Part shown: one piece after another, positions 44,590 through 55,695 of the stretch
How positions within the stretch are numbered: the first letter of the stretch is position 1
How the letters are laid out: each line of letters begins with the position of its first letter
DNA from: Prorocentrum cordatum
Lineage: Eukaryota; Sar; Dinophyceae; Prorocentrales; Prorocentraceae
Length of the DNA stretch: 64,000 bases
Direction: 5' to 3'
Assembly (NCBI GenBank): GCA_963575745.1
Contig: CAUYUJ010016158.1
Coordinates: forward strand, 12,501-76,500
Notes under the pieces: model-generated
What the model was told of the DNA's origin: nothing
Seen by the model: the letters and a program-made list of their open reading frames with translations, nothing else
Databases searched by the model: none
Translations under genes and position numbers: made by a program

Positions 44590-47500
44590 GGGCGTTCTTT
44601 ATATGCGCTTGCTTTGACATCACAATTGCATCTAGCACGGTTGCTTGCGGGATTGCACGCATGATATCGCGCGACTGACAGGTCGCCAGGAGAAGTACGA
44701 TCGGGGCGGGGATAAGTAGGATGAGGAGGAGGAACAGGAGGAGGAATAGGGGGAAGAGGACGGGCAGCAGGATATGTAATAAAGAGCGCCCAACTCGTTG
44801 GCAGGCAGACATAGGTCCCAAAGGACTTGGCTGTCCATGCACCCTCGCCCTTTCCAGGGCGCTTGGGGGCTGCGCCTGCCCCTCCTCTTCCTCCTCCTGC
44901 CCCTCTTCCTCCTCCTCCTACTGCTCCTCCTCCTGCCTCAAGGTCCTAATGGATCTCCAAGATGGCTCCGATACGGCTCCAAGCCTCCTCCTCAAAAGCA
45001 TGGGCCGAAGATGCCCCCCAAACCAATGTCATGCATCTAGTTGGCGCCCGTGAGGGTGTTACCCTGAGGGGCCCTCGTGGGGCCCTTCGAGGCGCTTTTG
45101 AAACTCTTTAGGGCTTTCTGGGTGCCCTCGTGGAGCCCCGAGAGGGGGCCGCGACAAGGTGGGGGGTCCTGATAGGCCCCAAAAGGAAGCCAGGAGGGCC
45201 CCAAGAGGGCTCCAGTCGTGGCGTGAGCCTGCTGCAAAGAAAACCCTAGAGGCCCCCAGGCGGCAAGTTCGAGCGACAACATTCGGTATCGCATAGGATG
45301 GGGTTTAAAAAAAGATTACCCCAATCAACCCCTCTAAACTTGACACCCGGCAGGACCCTCTTTGGGCCCCCTTGGGGCGCTTTCGAAACCCTCTTGGAGC
45401 TTTCTGAGACCCAAGAGGGGACCGAGAAAGAGTGGGGGGCCAGGTTGGCCTCAACAGGACACTGCAAGGCGTGGCTTTCACGGGAGCTGACAGTGACGCT
45501 CTGCAGGGACCTCGTGGGGTCCTCTTGAGGCCCTCGTGGGGCCTTCCTGGGCCTTCTCGGGCCTCGAGGCGCCGTTGGAGCGCGCTGTGGGCCGCGCCAT
45601 TTTCCTCCCCCTCGCGCCCGCGGCGCCGAGGACATGCGAGCCCGTGGTGTTCGGCGCGCGTGCCACGCCGCATGTGAAGATGACGAAGGCGCCGCGACCG
45701 CTTGCAAACACATGCAATCGAATGCAGTCGGGCGCCAAACGGCCAGAGCAAAGGCGAAGATTTAGCGGGAATATCCCGAGAATTAGCGTGGAAGGCGAAG
45801 ATTTAGCGGGAGCCTCTGGGAGCATCAGTACGCCCATGCACTCAGAACCAGCAGATGTGGGCACGGGGGGAGGGGGGCAATAATGCATGGGACCGCCCCA
45901 GGACCATGTCATGGCCGCCCTGATTCGAGGGCCCTTTCGATATGCCCCCACCCCCTCGACGTCGCCTCTCTGGTCCCCGCAGACCGCCGCAGTGGAGAAG
46001 CATGTGTTATCCAGCCCTGCAGTGCAGATGAGGGGGGGGCAGAGGAGGAGGATAAAACTTGGAAGGAAAGGGAATGATGAATAGAGTGAGGAGGAGGAGG
46101 TTGAGGATGTTAAGGAGGATAGGGGGGAGGGATGGTGGGATGGATGGAGGGAAGGGGTTGGATGCGTGGAGGGAGGAGAAGGCTGAAGGCGAGAGGAAAG
46201 AGGAAGAGATGCAGAAGGAAGAGTAAGATGACACGTTTGTTCAATGGCCCATTGCATGTTGTGTCAGCTCGGGGGCATTGTGGGCCCGCGCAGAGTCATT
46301 TGGAACCCATTCCAACATCGGTAGCCCAATCATGTCCACACGTTGGGACCGCGGCCCAAACCCTCCAAAAACCGCCCCAGGGGAGGAAGAAAACATCTCG
46401 ATCCCGCGGGCCTGTCGAGCCCTCGTGATTCCAATGGTGCTCGCGCCCGCTTTCGCGATTCCAGTGGTGCTCGCGCCCGCTTGCGTGATTCCAATGGTGC
46501 TGCGCTGCCTCCTCGCCATCGCTGTGGACCTGCAGCTATAATTCTCTACGCCCTGGCCACTGTCGGTTTCATGAGTACATCGTGCAGCCAAGACGCTGAA
46601 ATATGAAACAATTTGGATTCGGGAGGGGCTCGATGTTCCTTAACCCTTCCGTGGTTGTTCCTCTAGCCCTTCTTTTGCACCCAAGCTTTTTTGAAGCCAC
46701 AGAGGGTCTTTGTTCCTTATTTCAGCAGCCAGACTGAATATTGCTAAGGACTTACGGGCCGCTGACTCTGGAGGCCTCAGCTCTCGAGGGTGATTCGATG
46801 CCCTCAATTCTCCATCGGATGAGCGGGCTCTCCGACAGCCCCACGACGATCCAAAAGACGCCCCACTACTGCTCCAACAGGCGCCCAACAAGGCCTCAAA
46901 CCAGCTTTAGACCATAATGACTCTGCAAGTCCTCACCGTTTCGAGCCCCCGACGCTCTACGACAACCCAATGGGCCCCCAATGGGCTTCCAAGCACGTCC
47001 CAAGACGGGCCAATATGGCACCAAGACGGCCCAAGAGGCGCCCAATACTGCCCAAGTAAGCAGGCAAGCGTCGGGATGTTACGGGGGGGGGGCCTGGGAG
47101 CTGGAGGAGGCGATGTTATTTCTAAGCCCCCTAGACATAACACCGTAGCGCCTTTAGCGTAAACAAGCAAGTATGGGGGTGCTATAAGGGAGGGAAGGTG
47201 ACGGGGATGACATCTGATGCGTTATGCCATCATGCTTGTGTGGGTCCTCACCTTCTCGAGCTTCCGGCGCTCTATAGACAGCCCACTAGGCCCACAATGC
47301 CGCCCCGAGACGGCCGTTGAGGCTTCCAAGAGCGCCACGAGGGCCCCAAGACGGCCCAAGAAAGCCCGCTGCAACAAGGCCCCAAACAAGCTTTGTGCCA
47401 TAATGTCTGCATGGTGCCCTCGCGGGCAACGTTTACGGCCATCTCGGAGCCCCCTATGGCTACTCTGCAAGCGCTAGGAATGGCCCAAGAGCATTAAACA

Positions 47501-47741
47501 TATCATTCTTGTTGAGTGGCCCTGTAAGCACTCCCAAAGACACACCAAGGGGCCTAAGATGGCTCCACGATGGCCCTAGCGACCTCCCGAGAGAATTCTG
47601 GTGAGTTTCACACCGTGCTGGGAGCAGCCTGCACGCGCCTCTCCCTTCTATAATCCAATGCCCATGTCTGTGTACTTTCGCAGCCTGTTTTGGCTCTGAG
47701 GCTCCTTGCCCTTGGCCAGGCACTCTGGGCGACGTGTCAAT
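44590..47741. other. Intergenic region with dispersed repeats
   Basis: No gene supported over about 3.1 kb. Contains CTCCTC tracts (44877-44940) and GAAGATTTAGCGGGA twice (45754, 45795). There are three units of about 30 bases around CGATTCCAATGGTGCTCGCG (46425-46510). Two or three copies of a repeat with CTCACC-TTCTCGAGC-CGCTCTA and AACAAGGCC-CAAAC-AGCTTT-CCATAATG lie at 46790-46920, 46921-47060 and 47240-47405. CCAAGACGGCCCAAGA words are frequent throughout. Confidence 0.5.
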
Positions 47742-48455
47742 ATGGGCAAGGTGGCCAAAGCAAAACCAGCCAGCACACTGACAGCACTGCCCGCGAAGGG
47801 CAAACCGGCCTCCGCGCATGACCTGCACGCAGCCGCGCCTGCAACTCCCTCGACCGCAATTCCAGCCTCGCCCGCGGCCAGCTGTGCGAGCGGCAGCACT
47901 ACTGGCACTCTCTCCTCGGCGGCATTGCTGGAGTCTGTAAAGAAGGCGGCGGCACTCAACGGCATCAGCATGGCTGAACTGCTGCGTGACATGCAATCCC
48001 TGCAAGCCGCTGTGCCCGAGGTCGCGGGCGCGCCTCCCACGGTGGTGGGCGATGCAATTCAGGACGAGGAGTTGGCGCGTTTGGAGCAGGAGGCGGAGAA
48101 CGTCGCGCTGGAGATGGGCTTGGATGATTCCAGCATGGCCGACCTCGAGAGGAAGAAGGCCGCAGGGATAGAAGCAGAAGTCATAGCGAGTGATGCCGCG
48201 GGTTCCGATGGCGATGATGATTGGGTCTGCGAGGAAGAAGAGGAGGAAGAGGAGCATGATGGCGAGCCAGACGAAGCAGAGGAAGATGGAGAGCCGGCGC
48301 CGCCGAAGAAGCATGAGCAGTCTGAAGATGAGCAGCCCCCACCGATCAAGAAGCTCAAGACGGATAATGAGAAGAAGCAGGCGCCAAAGAAAATGAACGA
48401 GGAGAAGTCTGAAGATGAGGAGCCCGCGCCGACAGAGAAGCCCAAGGGGGCAAAG
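47742..48455 (+). CDS. Charged repeat protein (dinoflagellate family), exon 1
   Basis: ATG at 47742 (MGKVAKAKPASTLTALPAKG) follows a plausible leader acceptor, CTTGGCCAG at 47712-47720. The N-terminal 100 residues are Ala/Ser-rich, followed by helical QDEELARLEQEAENVALEMG, an acidic block (DWVCEEEEEEEEHDGEPDEA), and the first units of a Lys/Pro/Glu repeat (KKQAPKKMNEEKSEDEEPAP, TEKPKGAK). It ends at a codon boundary before the first introner-like intron. The composition suggests a nuclear, chromatin- or RNA-associated protein. No enzymatic motif. Confidence 0.7.
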
Positions 48456-48637
48456 GTCCGAATAGGGAATCGACTACATAATATATTTACCCCTGAATTG
48501 ATTTTCCTGTCGGAGCTGGGAGGAAAAAATATGGAACAATTCTTCGATGTGCGGAGCATTGTAGGCGTGTCTCGTAGATTCGACGGGGATTCAAATTTGG
48601 GGTAAATCGATTATGTAGTCGACCCCCTACTCGAAAG
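48456..48637 (+). mobile_element. Introner-like intron, copy 1
   Basis: 182-base GT-AG intron, phase 0. AAGGT flanks it on both sides (48453-48457 and 48635-48639), so the donor GT comes from one copy and the acceptor AG from the other. Inside that duplication, 36-bp terminal inverted repeats (48458-48493 and 48599-48634) match at 30 positions, for example TCGACTACATAAT against ATTATGTAGTCGA. It is AT-rich compared with its exons. It has no coding capacity of its own, although the host frame happens to stay open into it. Confidence 0.85.
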
Positions 48638-48984
48638 GTGAAGAAGCAGGCGCCGCCGAAGGAGGATGAGGAAGAGTCTGAAGATGAGCAGCCAAAGCCG
48701 ACAGAGAAGCCCAAGGGGGCAAAGGAGAAGAAGCAAGCGCCGCCGAAGGGGGAGGATGAGGAAGAGTCTGAAGATGAGCAGCCCCCACCAAAAAGAAGAC
48801 TAAGGCGGCGAAGGATAAGAAGGAGGCGCCGCCGATGGAGGAAGATGAGGAGTCTGAAGATGAGCAGCCCAAACCGAAAGGGAAGGCCAAGGGAGCCAAA
48901 GAAAAGAAGCCTGCGCCGAAGGAGGATGAGGACGAGTCTGAAGAGGAGCAGCCCAAGCCGAAAGGGAAGGCCAAGGGAGCCAAG
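48638..48984 (+). CDS. Charged repeat protein, exon 2
   Basis: Begins VKKQAPPKEDEEESEDEQP, continuing the repeat with unit consensus KKQAPPKEDEEESEDEQPKP then TEKPKGAK. At the A-run 48790-48794 one base must be added to keep the repeat in frame (PPPKKKTKAAKDKKEAPP); as written the frame turns into Arg-rich nonsense. With that change the exon is phase 0 at both ends and finishes KPKGKAKGAK before the second intron. Confidence 0.65.
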
Positions 48985-49167
48985 GTCCGAATAGGGAATC
49001 GACTACATAATTGATTTACCCCTGAATTGATTTCCCTGTCGGACCTGGGAGGAAAAAAACCTGGAACAATTCTTCGATGTGCGGGGCATTGTAGGCGTGT
49101 CTCGTAGATTCGACGGGGATTCAATTATGGGGTAAATCGATTATGTAGTCGATCCCCTACTCGAAAG
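48985..49167 (+). mobile_element. Introner-like intron, copy 2
   Basis: 183 bases, over 90% identical to copy 1, with the same AAGGT flanks (48982-48986, 49165-49169) and inverted ends. It also follows KGAK and precedes VKKQAPP. It may therefore have arisen by tandem duplication of an intron-plus-exon unit (about 530 bases) instead of a second insertion. Confidence 0.85.
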
Positions 49168-50454
49168 GTGAAGAAGCAGGCGCCGCCAAAGGAGGATGAG
49201 GAAGAGTCTGAAGATGAGCAGCCCAAGCCGATAGAGAAGCCCAAGGGGGCAAATGAGAAGAAGCAAGCGCCGCCGAAGGAGGAGGATGAGGAAGAGTCTG
49301 TAGATAAGCAGACCAAGCCAACAGAGAAGCCAAAGGGTAAGAAGCAGGCGCCGTCAAAGGAGGAGAAGGATGAGGAGTCTGAAGATGAGCAGCCCCCGTC
49401 AACGAAGCAGTCCAAGGATGAGATGCAGCAGCTGGGCAATCACCAGGCGCACGTGCTTGTTGCAGCAGAGAGGGCGGCTTTGACAGGTAGGGCGAATTCG
49501 GCGACCCACAAATCAGAATATTCTGCTTTCATGCGCCAGTGCTGCAACCGGGAGAAGTTTCCAGTGTCAATGGCGTCGAAGATGGAGACCAGAGAGGGGA
49601 AGAATGAGCTTTCAACTTGTGGCTGCAGAACTCCAGAAACCTGAAAGCGTGCGAGCTGGCGTACAAGAAGAAGAGAACCTTCTCAGAGACAGTTCGGAAC
49701 TTGTACGGGTACCGGAAGCATCGCGACCTGCTGGCCATGCATGGTAACAACAAGGAGAAGGTCGACAAGATCGTTGAGACAAAGAAGAAAGACAAGGACT
49801 ATATACAAGATCCGGAGCTTCCAGATGACCCAGAGGAGATCATGTATTGGACGAGAATCGACACGACGCTGATCTCCGACGAGAGCCTGCAGCAGGAGCT
49901 GGCCTTCCAAGCCAGCGTGGACGTGGACGAAGAAGGCGCCAAAGCACTAGCAGAAGCAGACGGGGCGCTTTCAGGAGAGCTGAGTATCGTCCCCTTCGCC
50001 GCGGAGCCTGGCAAGCTGAAGCCCCCACAGAAAAAGAAGACAGAGGAGGAGAGAGCAGCGCAGGAAGCCAAGAAAGCAGAAGTGGCGGCACAGAAGCTGG
50101 CTGGGAAGGGCCGCTTGAGAGGGCCCTCGCTCAACAAGCTGAGTGCCTGGAGTACTCCTCGCAGGCTGACAAGGCGGCCGTCGCCCTGCAGAACCTGAGG
50201 TACGGCAAGGAGGTGGCGGAGAACTTGCAGCGGGGCGCTGCTCAGTTGAGGGCGATATTCGGGAAGTATCAGGCGATGGCGATGAAGCGCGTGAACGAGG
50301 AGAAGGCGTGCGAGAACCTCACCAGGGTGGCAGAGAGAGCGATCACGGCGATCAAAGATGACCTTGCTGTCGCGAACGGCATGCTGGTTGCCGTCGCGCC
50401 AAGTCAAAGGCAAAGCGGAAGGCGAAGGCAAAACCGAAGGTGAGCGTGGATTGA
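49168..50454 (+). CDS. Charged repeat protein, exon 3 with conserved C-terminal region
   Basis: Continues the repeats to about 49400, then a folded region: EYSAFMRQCCNREKFPVSMA, KNELFNLWLQNSRNLKACEL, TVRNLYGYRKHRDLLAMHG, DPELPDDPEEIMYWTRIDTT. A KPPQKKKTEEERAAQEAKKA stretch, a coiled coil (LAQQAECLEYSSQADKAAVA) and a Lys-rich tail (AKSKAKRKAKAKPKV) follow. The KFP-S--L-N-WL-...-PDDPEE-YW order matches a recurrent dinoflagellate region of unknown function, from memory. Three single-base additions are needed to connect the parts: T at 49610-49612, G at about 50110, G or C at about 50396. The stop is 50452-50454 in the restored frame, or 50441-50443 as written. Confidence 0.6.
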
Positions 50455-50630
50455 GTTCTCAGATCTTGCAGGTGAGTTTCAGCTCGAGGCATCTTTCGCA
50501 TTGCAGCTCGAGGCTCTTCTCGGGCCTCGCAGGTGAGTTGCAGCTCGAGGCTTTTCGCATTGCAGCTAGAGGCTCTTCTCAAGCCTTGCCGGTGAGCTGC
50601 AACTTGAGACTCCGAGATTGCCGGCAGCAC
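50455..50630 (+). repeat. Tandem repeat with splice-like motifs
   Basis: About two and a half units of roughly 65 bases, each with GCAGGTGAGT and CGCATTGCAGCT-GAGGCTCTTCTC, so donor-like and acceptor-like signals alternate. Confidence 0.7.
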
Positions 50631-52211
50631 TGGAGAGGAGAGGGGGGGGAATGAGGGGAAGGGGGAGGAGGAGGAGGAGGAGGAGGAGGAGGAGGAGGAG
50701 GGGGAGCATCAGCAGCAGCAGGAGAAGGAGGAGGAGGAGGACATGGAGGGGGAGGAGGAGGAGGAGGAGGAGGAGGAGGAGGAGGAGGAGGAGGATAAGG
50801 AGGAGGAGGATAAGGAGGGGGATGAGAAGAATAAGGAAGAGGAACATGAGGAGGATGAGCTGCCCAATCGCCGTCCCCGTGGAGGTGCAACGCAGTGAGA
50901 TCAGCTCGTCAGGATGGAAAAAATAAAAAATGGGGAGCCCTCGAGAGTGGAACAAATGATTGGGGAGCCCTTCAGACTGGAAAAGCCTCCCACATTCTGC
51001 TTGAGGAGGCTCCTACTGTCAAGCTGTGATTCCCTGGAGAGCCGTCTGGATCCCTGAAAGGCCGTCGCGCGGCACGCATGGTGGCGCAGTCTTGGGTCCC
51101 TCGAGGGTTGCCTGTGGATCCCTCAAGGGCCCTCTCAGGATTCCTTGGGGAGGAATATCTTAAAACTTACAAGCCGTCTGGGGCTTACAAGCCGGCCACC
51201 CACCGCCCACCCACCGCGCACCCACCGCCCGCCCACCACCCACCCACCACCTGCCTCAGAGCCCGAGAGGGCCGAAAGACGGTTCCAAGACGGCGCCAAG
51301 CCGTCTCCAAGAGGGCTCCAAGATCGCCCCGAAAAGCTCCAGACGCGGGGACACTTTGTCTGGAGCTCCCCTGGGCCTTCTTGGGGCAGTTCGGGGCCCC
51401 TCTTAGGGCCCTCTCGGGGCCCTCTTGAGGCCCTATTGGAGCGGGGAGAGGGGGGGGCACCCACCCACCACCCACCCACCACCCACCCACCACCCACCCT
51501 CCATGAACTCACCACCAACCCCTCCACAACCTACCACCCACCCACCCAACCCTCCCGCCACCCACCATTCACCCAACTTTCACCCGCCACCCACGCGTCA
51601 CATACCCACCACGCAAACACCGCCAACCCACCGCGCTCGGCCAACAAATTCGGGAGACAGATGTTTCCAGTCGGTCCCACGTGATCAAATTCGGGTCACC
51701 CATCAGAGTCTCTTGGAGCCAGGGGGGGCATTTTGTTCAGTGCATCCTCGAGGATCCACTATCCAGGCACTGGGGGGCAATTTCGTTAACGCAACATTGG
51801 AATGAGAAATCGCGTGCCCATGCAAGACCATCGGCGTGCCCCCATTGAACCCCCACGGGCCGCACCCCCTTGAGTTCCCGCAGCGCCGCCTTGCACGTGC
51901 GTCGAGAGACCGCGGGCGGTGCGGCAGACCCAAACCAAACCCCGCCGTGCCACAGAGATCATACCTCGAGGGACGTCTCAAAGGCCCTTGAGGCCGTCTT
52001 GAGAATACTCATCCGAGGGTCTTGGGGCCAAGCGTTTCAGCCTCGGCTGTCCTGGAGCTCTGGAGGGCCGCTTCGATCCCCCAAAGAAAATCGTTTTGGA
52101 TCCCTCAGACGCCGTCGTGAGGAGTTCATTGGGGTGCCCTCTTGCGGCAATCAGGGTGCTTTGGATCCTCCCGGGGCCCTCGTTCGTCGACGTTGGCGTC
52201 GGCGTGAGCGT
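50631..52211. other. Intergenic spacer with GGA and CCCACC repeats
   Basis: (GGA)n at 50660-50815. CCCACCCACCAC-type tracts at 51187-51250 and 51460-51625. The rest is unique without recognised genes. Confidence 0.5.
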
Positions 52212-52456
52212 CGTCGTCTCGCGCAATCGTTGTCGTCGTCGTCGCCGTCGTCGTCGTCGACGCCGACGCCGTCGTCGTCAGCGTCGTCGTCGTTGTCGTC
52301 GTTGTCGTCGTCTTCGTCGTCGTCGTCGTCTTCGTCGTTGTCGTCTTCGTCGTCGTCTTCGTCGTCGTCGTCGTGGTCCTCGTCGTCGTCGTCGTCGTTG
52401 TCGTCGTCGTGGTCGTCGCCGCCGTCGTCGTCGTCGTGGTCCTAGTCGTCGTCGGT

Positions 52457-52513
<57 letters not shown>

Positions 52514-52687
52514 TTCGTCGTCGTAGTCGTCGTCTTCGTCGTCGTCGTCTTCGTCGTCGTCGTCGTCGCCGTCGTGGTCCTCGTCGTCGTCGTCGTCGTC
52601 GTCGTGGTCGTTGTGGTCGTCGTCGTCGTCGTCGTGGTCCTCGTCGTCGTCGTCGTCGTCATCGTCGTCGTCGTCGTGGTCGTCGTG

Positions 52688-52729
<42 letters not shown>

Positions 52730-52766
52730 TTCGTCGTCGTCGTGGTCGTCGTCGTCGTCGTCGTGG
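52212..52766. repeat. (GTC)n microsatellite
   Basis: About 550 bases of CGT/GTC with GTG and CTT interruptions. Long valine, serine, arginine or threonine frames here are artefacts. Confidence 0.95.
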
Positions 52767-54918
52767 CGCCCGCCCAGCTGCTACCCCCCCTGCGCAGCTT
52801 CGCCGCAGGAGAGGTGCTGGACGAGCTTGCCTCGCTGCCTCGTCGGGCGACGTACTCAGCAGCGCACGTCCCGCCGCGCAAGAGGCGGGGGGGGGGGGGG
52901 CACGCCTGCGGGGAGGCAAGGACAAGGGGAACGGAAGAGGAGGAGGACGACGACGAGGAAGAGGAAGGAGGAGGAGGAGGAGGAGGAGGAAGAGGAGGAG
53001 GGGAAGTGGAGGAGGAGGAGGAGAAGGAGGAAGAGGAGGAGGAACAAGATCAGGATGCCAGGATGCCCAAATGGGGAAACGCACAGCACTACATACTGAA
53101 CAAGCCAGTGATGCTAGAGCTAGAGTGTCTGACCTCCTTGTCTCGAATGCTCTGGAGAAGTGCATCCATCCGCTGCTCATGCATAGGGGCGTTCCCTGAG
53201 GCCAAAAGAGGGGGAGAATCAGGAGGGGGAGGAAGAAGCGGGAGAGAAGGAGGAGGCACAGGAAGATGAGGAGGAAGAGGAGGCACAAAGAGTATTGGAC
53301 CTTGACTGCGCGCGGGATCCCGGGAACGCGCCTCGCCTGTTGGATTGCGGCACCGTGGCATCTCATGGCAGACCCAAGTGGCAGAGCGGGTAGGACGACG
53401 AGGGGAATGCTCAGGATGGCAAGGTTGCGAGGAGAAACATGCGAACGTGAGGCGAGGGGGGCGAGAAGGAGAAAGAGGAGGGGGAATAGGGGAGTGGGAG
53501 GAGGAGGAGGACGAGGAGGAAGGAGAGGAGGAGGAAGAGGAGGAGGAGGAGGCGGAGGAGGAGGAGGAGGAGGAGTGGGAGGAGGAGATGAGGGAGGTCA
53601 CGCTGGGTGAAAGATGGCAGGGAGGTTGAAATATCATGAACTACCTGAGTGTCCAGTTGCTGAGTGTCTTCTCGACCAACTTGCTTCTGGGGGCCACCGT
53701 TCCAAAACTAGAACTCATGTTCCTCCCAGGCCGTCCTTTGGTGTTGGGCCCTCGTTTTAAATGATCAACTCCCCCCTCCTCTCTCCCCCCGCACGTGCGC
53801 ATCGTCCCTAAACCAGAAACATTGTTGTTCACACTGGGTCGCTGTTTGACGATCCCACGGTCGTTTGGGGAGCCCTGGAAGTCGAAAGAGGACGACCCCC
53901 ACCGGTGTCTGTTTGTTTTTGTTTTTTTCAGAGCGCGGGATTGTCAAGGAATGCCCGAGCCCCTCATCGTCTGGCTTCTCCTCCTCCTCGTCCTCCTCCT
54001 CCACCTCCTCCTTCCTGTGGCCCGCCAATCCCCATTCGCCGTCGGGCCAACTTGGCGGCGCCACAGGGATGGGCGTCGGGGTTCGCCGTTGGGTGTCCTG
54101 TCGCTGCCTTCCCTGCGCTCGAACGGGGCTATTCAAGTGGTCCCACCGCCTCCTCCTCCTCCTTCCTCCAATCTCCTCCTCCTTCTCCTTCCTCCCCCCC
54201 CTCCTTTTCCTCCTGCTCTTCCTGCTTCTCCTCCTCCTCATCATCATCATCCAACTTTCCCGAGAGCGGGATCGGGGATTTCAGTAGTCCCGCCGCCCCC
54301 TCCTCCTCCTCCTCGCCCCGACCCTCGCCCACCCGCCCCCCCCACTGCCGCCCATGACACTCCCCCCCGCCCATCCACCCACCCATTCACCCACCCACCT
54401 GCGCACGCAAACACCAACCCACCTACAAGCATCTACGACTCCACGCGTATACGCAACCATCTCCCACCCGCCCGCTCTCATAACTACATACTCCACCCAC
54501 ATACCCGTCGCTCACCACCCGCCCACCCACTTACCCCACTCACCCACCCAATCATCCACCGCCCACCCACCCACCCACCACTCACCATCACGGTGCAATT
54601 CGGGCACACCACTTATGCGCACGGGTCGTGGCATCACGAACTGCTCGTGCAATGGCACACGCATTCGCGCCTACACCCCAACCCAACCCACCCATTTTCT
54701 CACGCGCCTACCTATGCACTCCCCCCCCCCCCCAACACGCCACACCTCTTCCTTCGTGTTGTTGCGCAGTGTTCGCGTGCGCATGTGGTTGGGCACTTTG
54801 TCAAGGTAAATGTTGCTCGAAGCCTCATGGGCGCAAAGCTAATAACATCCCGTTTATTATTGGAAGAGCATTATTGGTCTGTTGCCCCTTCCCCCATGCT
54901 GCGTGCTTGCTGTGTAGT
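52767..54918. other. Spacer with GGA, TCC and CCCA repeats; possible exon remnants
   Basis: GGA at 52940-53045 and 53480-53590, CTCC at 53970-54245, CCCACCCA at 54355-54590. Two short stretches look less random: 52770-52890 (LLPPLRSFAAGEVLDELASL) and 53100-53200 (VSDLLVSNALEKCIHPLLM). Neither is firm enough to call. Confidence 0.4.
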
Positions 54919-55378
54919 GCACGCGCGCCCCTGGAGGACCCGAGCATCACGCAGATAGCCAGGACTGCAAGGGCGTGCTCAACAGCTGGCATTGCCACGC
55001 CAGCGCTGGATAGGATGGCTTGTCTGGGCCAATCTCACTCCAGCTCACACATTGAGGACGAGTTGCACGCCATGTTTGATGTTGCCAATGCACTTGGTGT
55101 GACCCCGCGTACAATCATGGTGAATGTTCTTGGGAAAGATGATATCGTTGTGAGTCCTCTCCCTCTGGCCATCATGCCCATAAGTGATGTGTTTGATGCA
55201 ATCTGGAAAAAAGGAGTCAATGTATGGCAATGTTCGGTCTTGGGGTCCGCAGATGGAAGCGACAGGAAAGACCGGTGGGATCATGCACTTCATACGCAAC
55301 GGGCGCAACGTCACCCGGGTCTCCAAAGGTTGCGCGATCAGAATGTTGGCATGGAGAATATCATTCCCATTTATTTTG
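54919..55378 (+). CDS. High-copy dinoflagellate family protein, N-terminal exon
   Basis: Open frame reading PLEDPSITQIARTARACSTA, LDRMACLGQSHSSSHIEDEL, MFDVANALGVTPRTIMV, MPISDVFDAIWKKGVNVWQC, SVLGSADGSDRKDRWDHAL, HPGLQRLRDQN and IIPIYF, then GTGGCT as a likely GT donor. DAIWKKG--W, the LG-DG--YW-like segment, HP-LQ and IP-YF in this order are what I remember of the N-terminal half of a family with hundreds of dinoflagellate members and no known function. The 5' limit (AG at 54916-54917) and the start codon are uncertain. Confidence 0.55.
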
Positions 55379-55441
55379 TGGCTTTGCTCGTTCCGCCGCT
55401 TTAAGCTTCCCGAACCACCTTATGGAATCAAAATGGCCTGA

Positions 55442-55662
55442 CTAGAGGCCTCCTAGATGGGGTCGAAGGTTCGCGCCGCATCGCCAATGCATCGCCGATG
55501 CATCGGCAATGCATCGGCGATGCATCGGCGACGTCGGCGCGGGGAAACACAGTCTCCTCATCGAGCCGCATCGCCAATGCATCGCCGATGCATCGGCGAT
55601 GCATCGGCGATGCGGTGCGAGCCTCCGACCCCGTCTACTCCGACCCCATCTGGGAGGCCTAG
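55442..55662. mobile_element. Foldback element inside the intron
   Basis: CTAGAGGCCTCCTAGATGGG plus GTCGAAGG-TCGC-CCGCATCGCC is mirrored at the other end (GGCGATGCGGTGCGAGCCTC ... CCATCTGGGAGGCCTAG). The interior is two blocks of palindromic CCGATGCATCGG units. CTGA occurs on each side and might be a target-site duplication. Confidence 0.7.
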
Positions 55663-55695
55663 ACTGACAGGGCCCGTGACTGGTCGACCATCTAG

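Noticed and set aside
55184-55441. Frameshift within the 54.9-kb exon to read MHFIRNGRNVTRVSKGCAIR
   Set aside because: The unshifted frame (SADGSDRKDRWDHAL, HPGLQRL, IIPIYF) fits the family order better, so no frameshift is needed.
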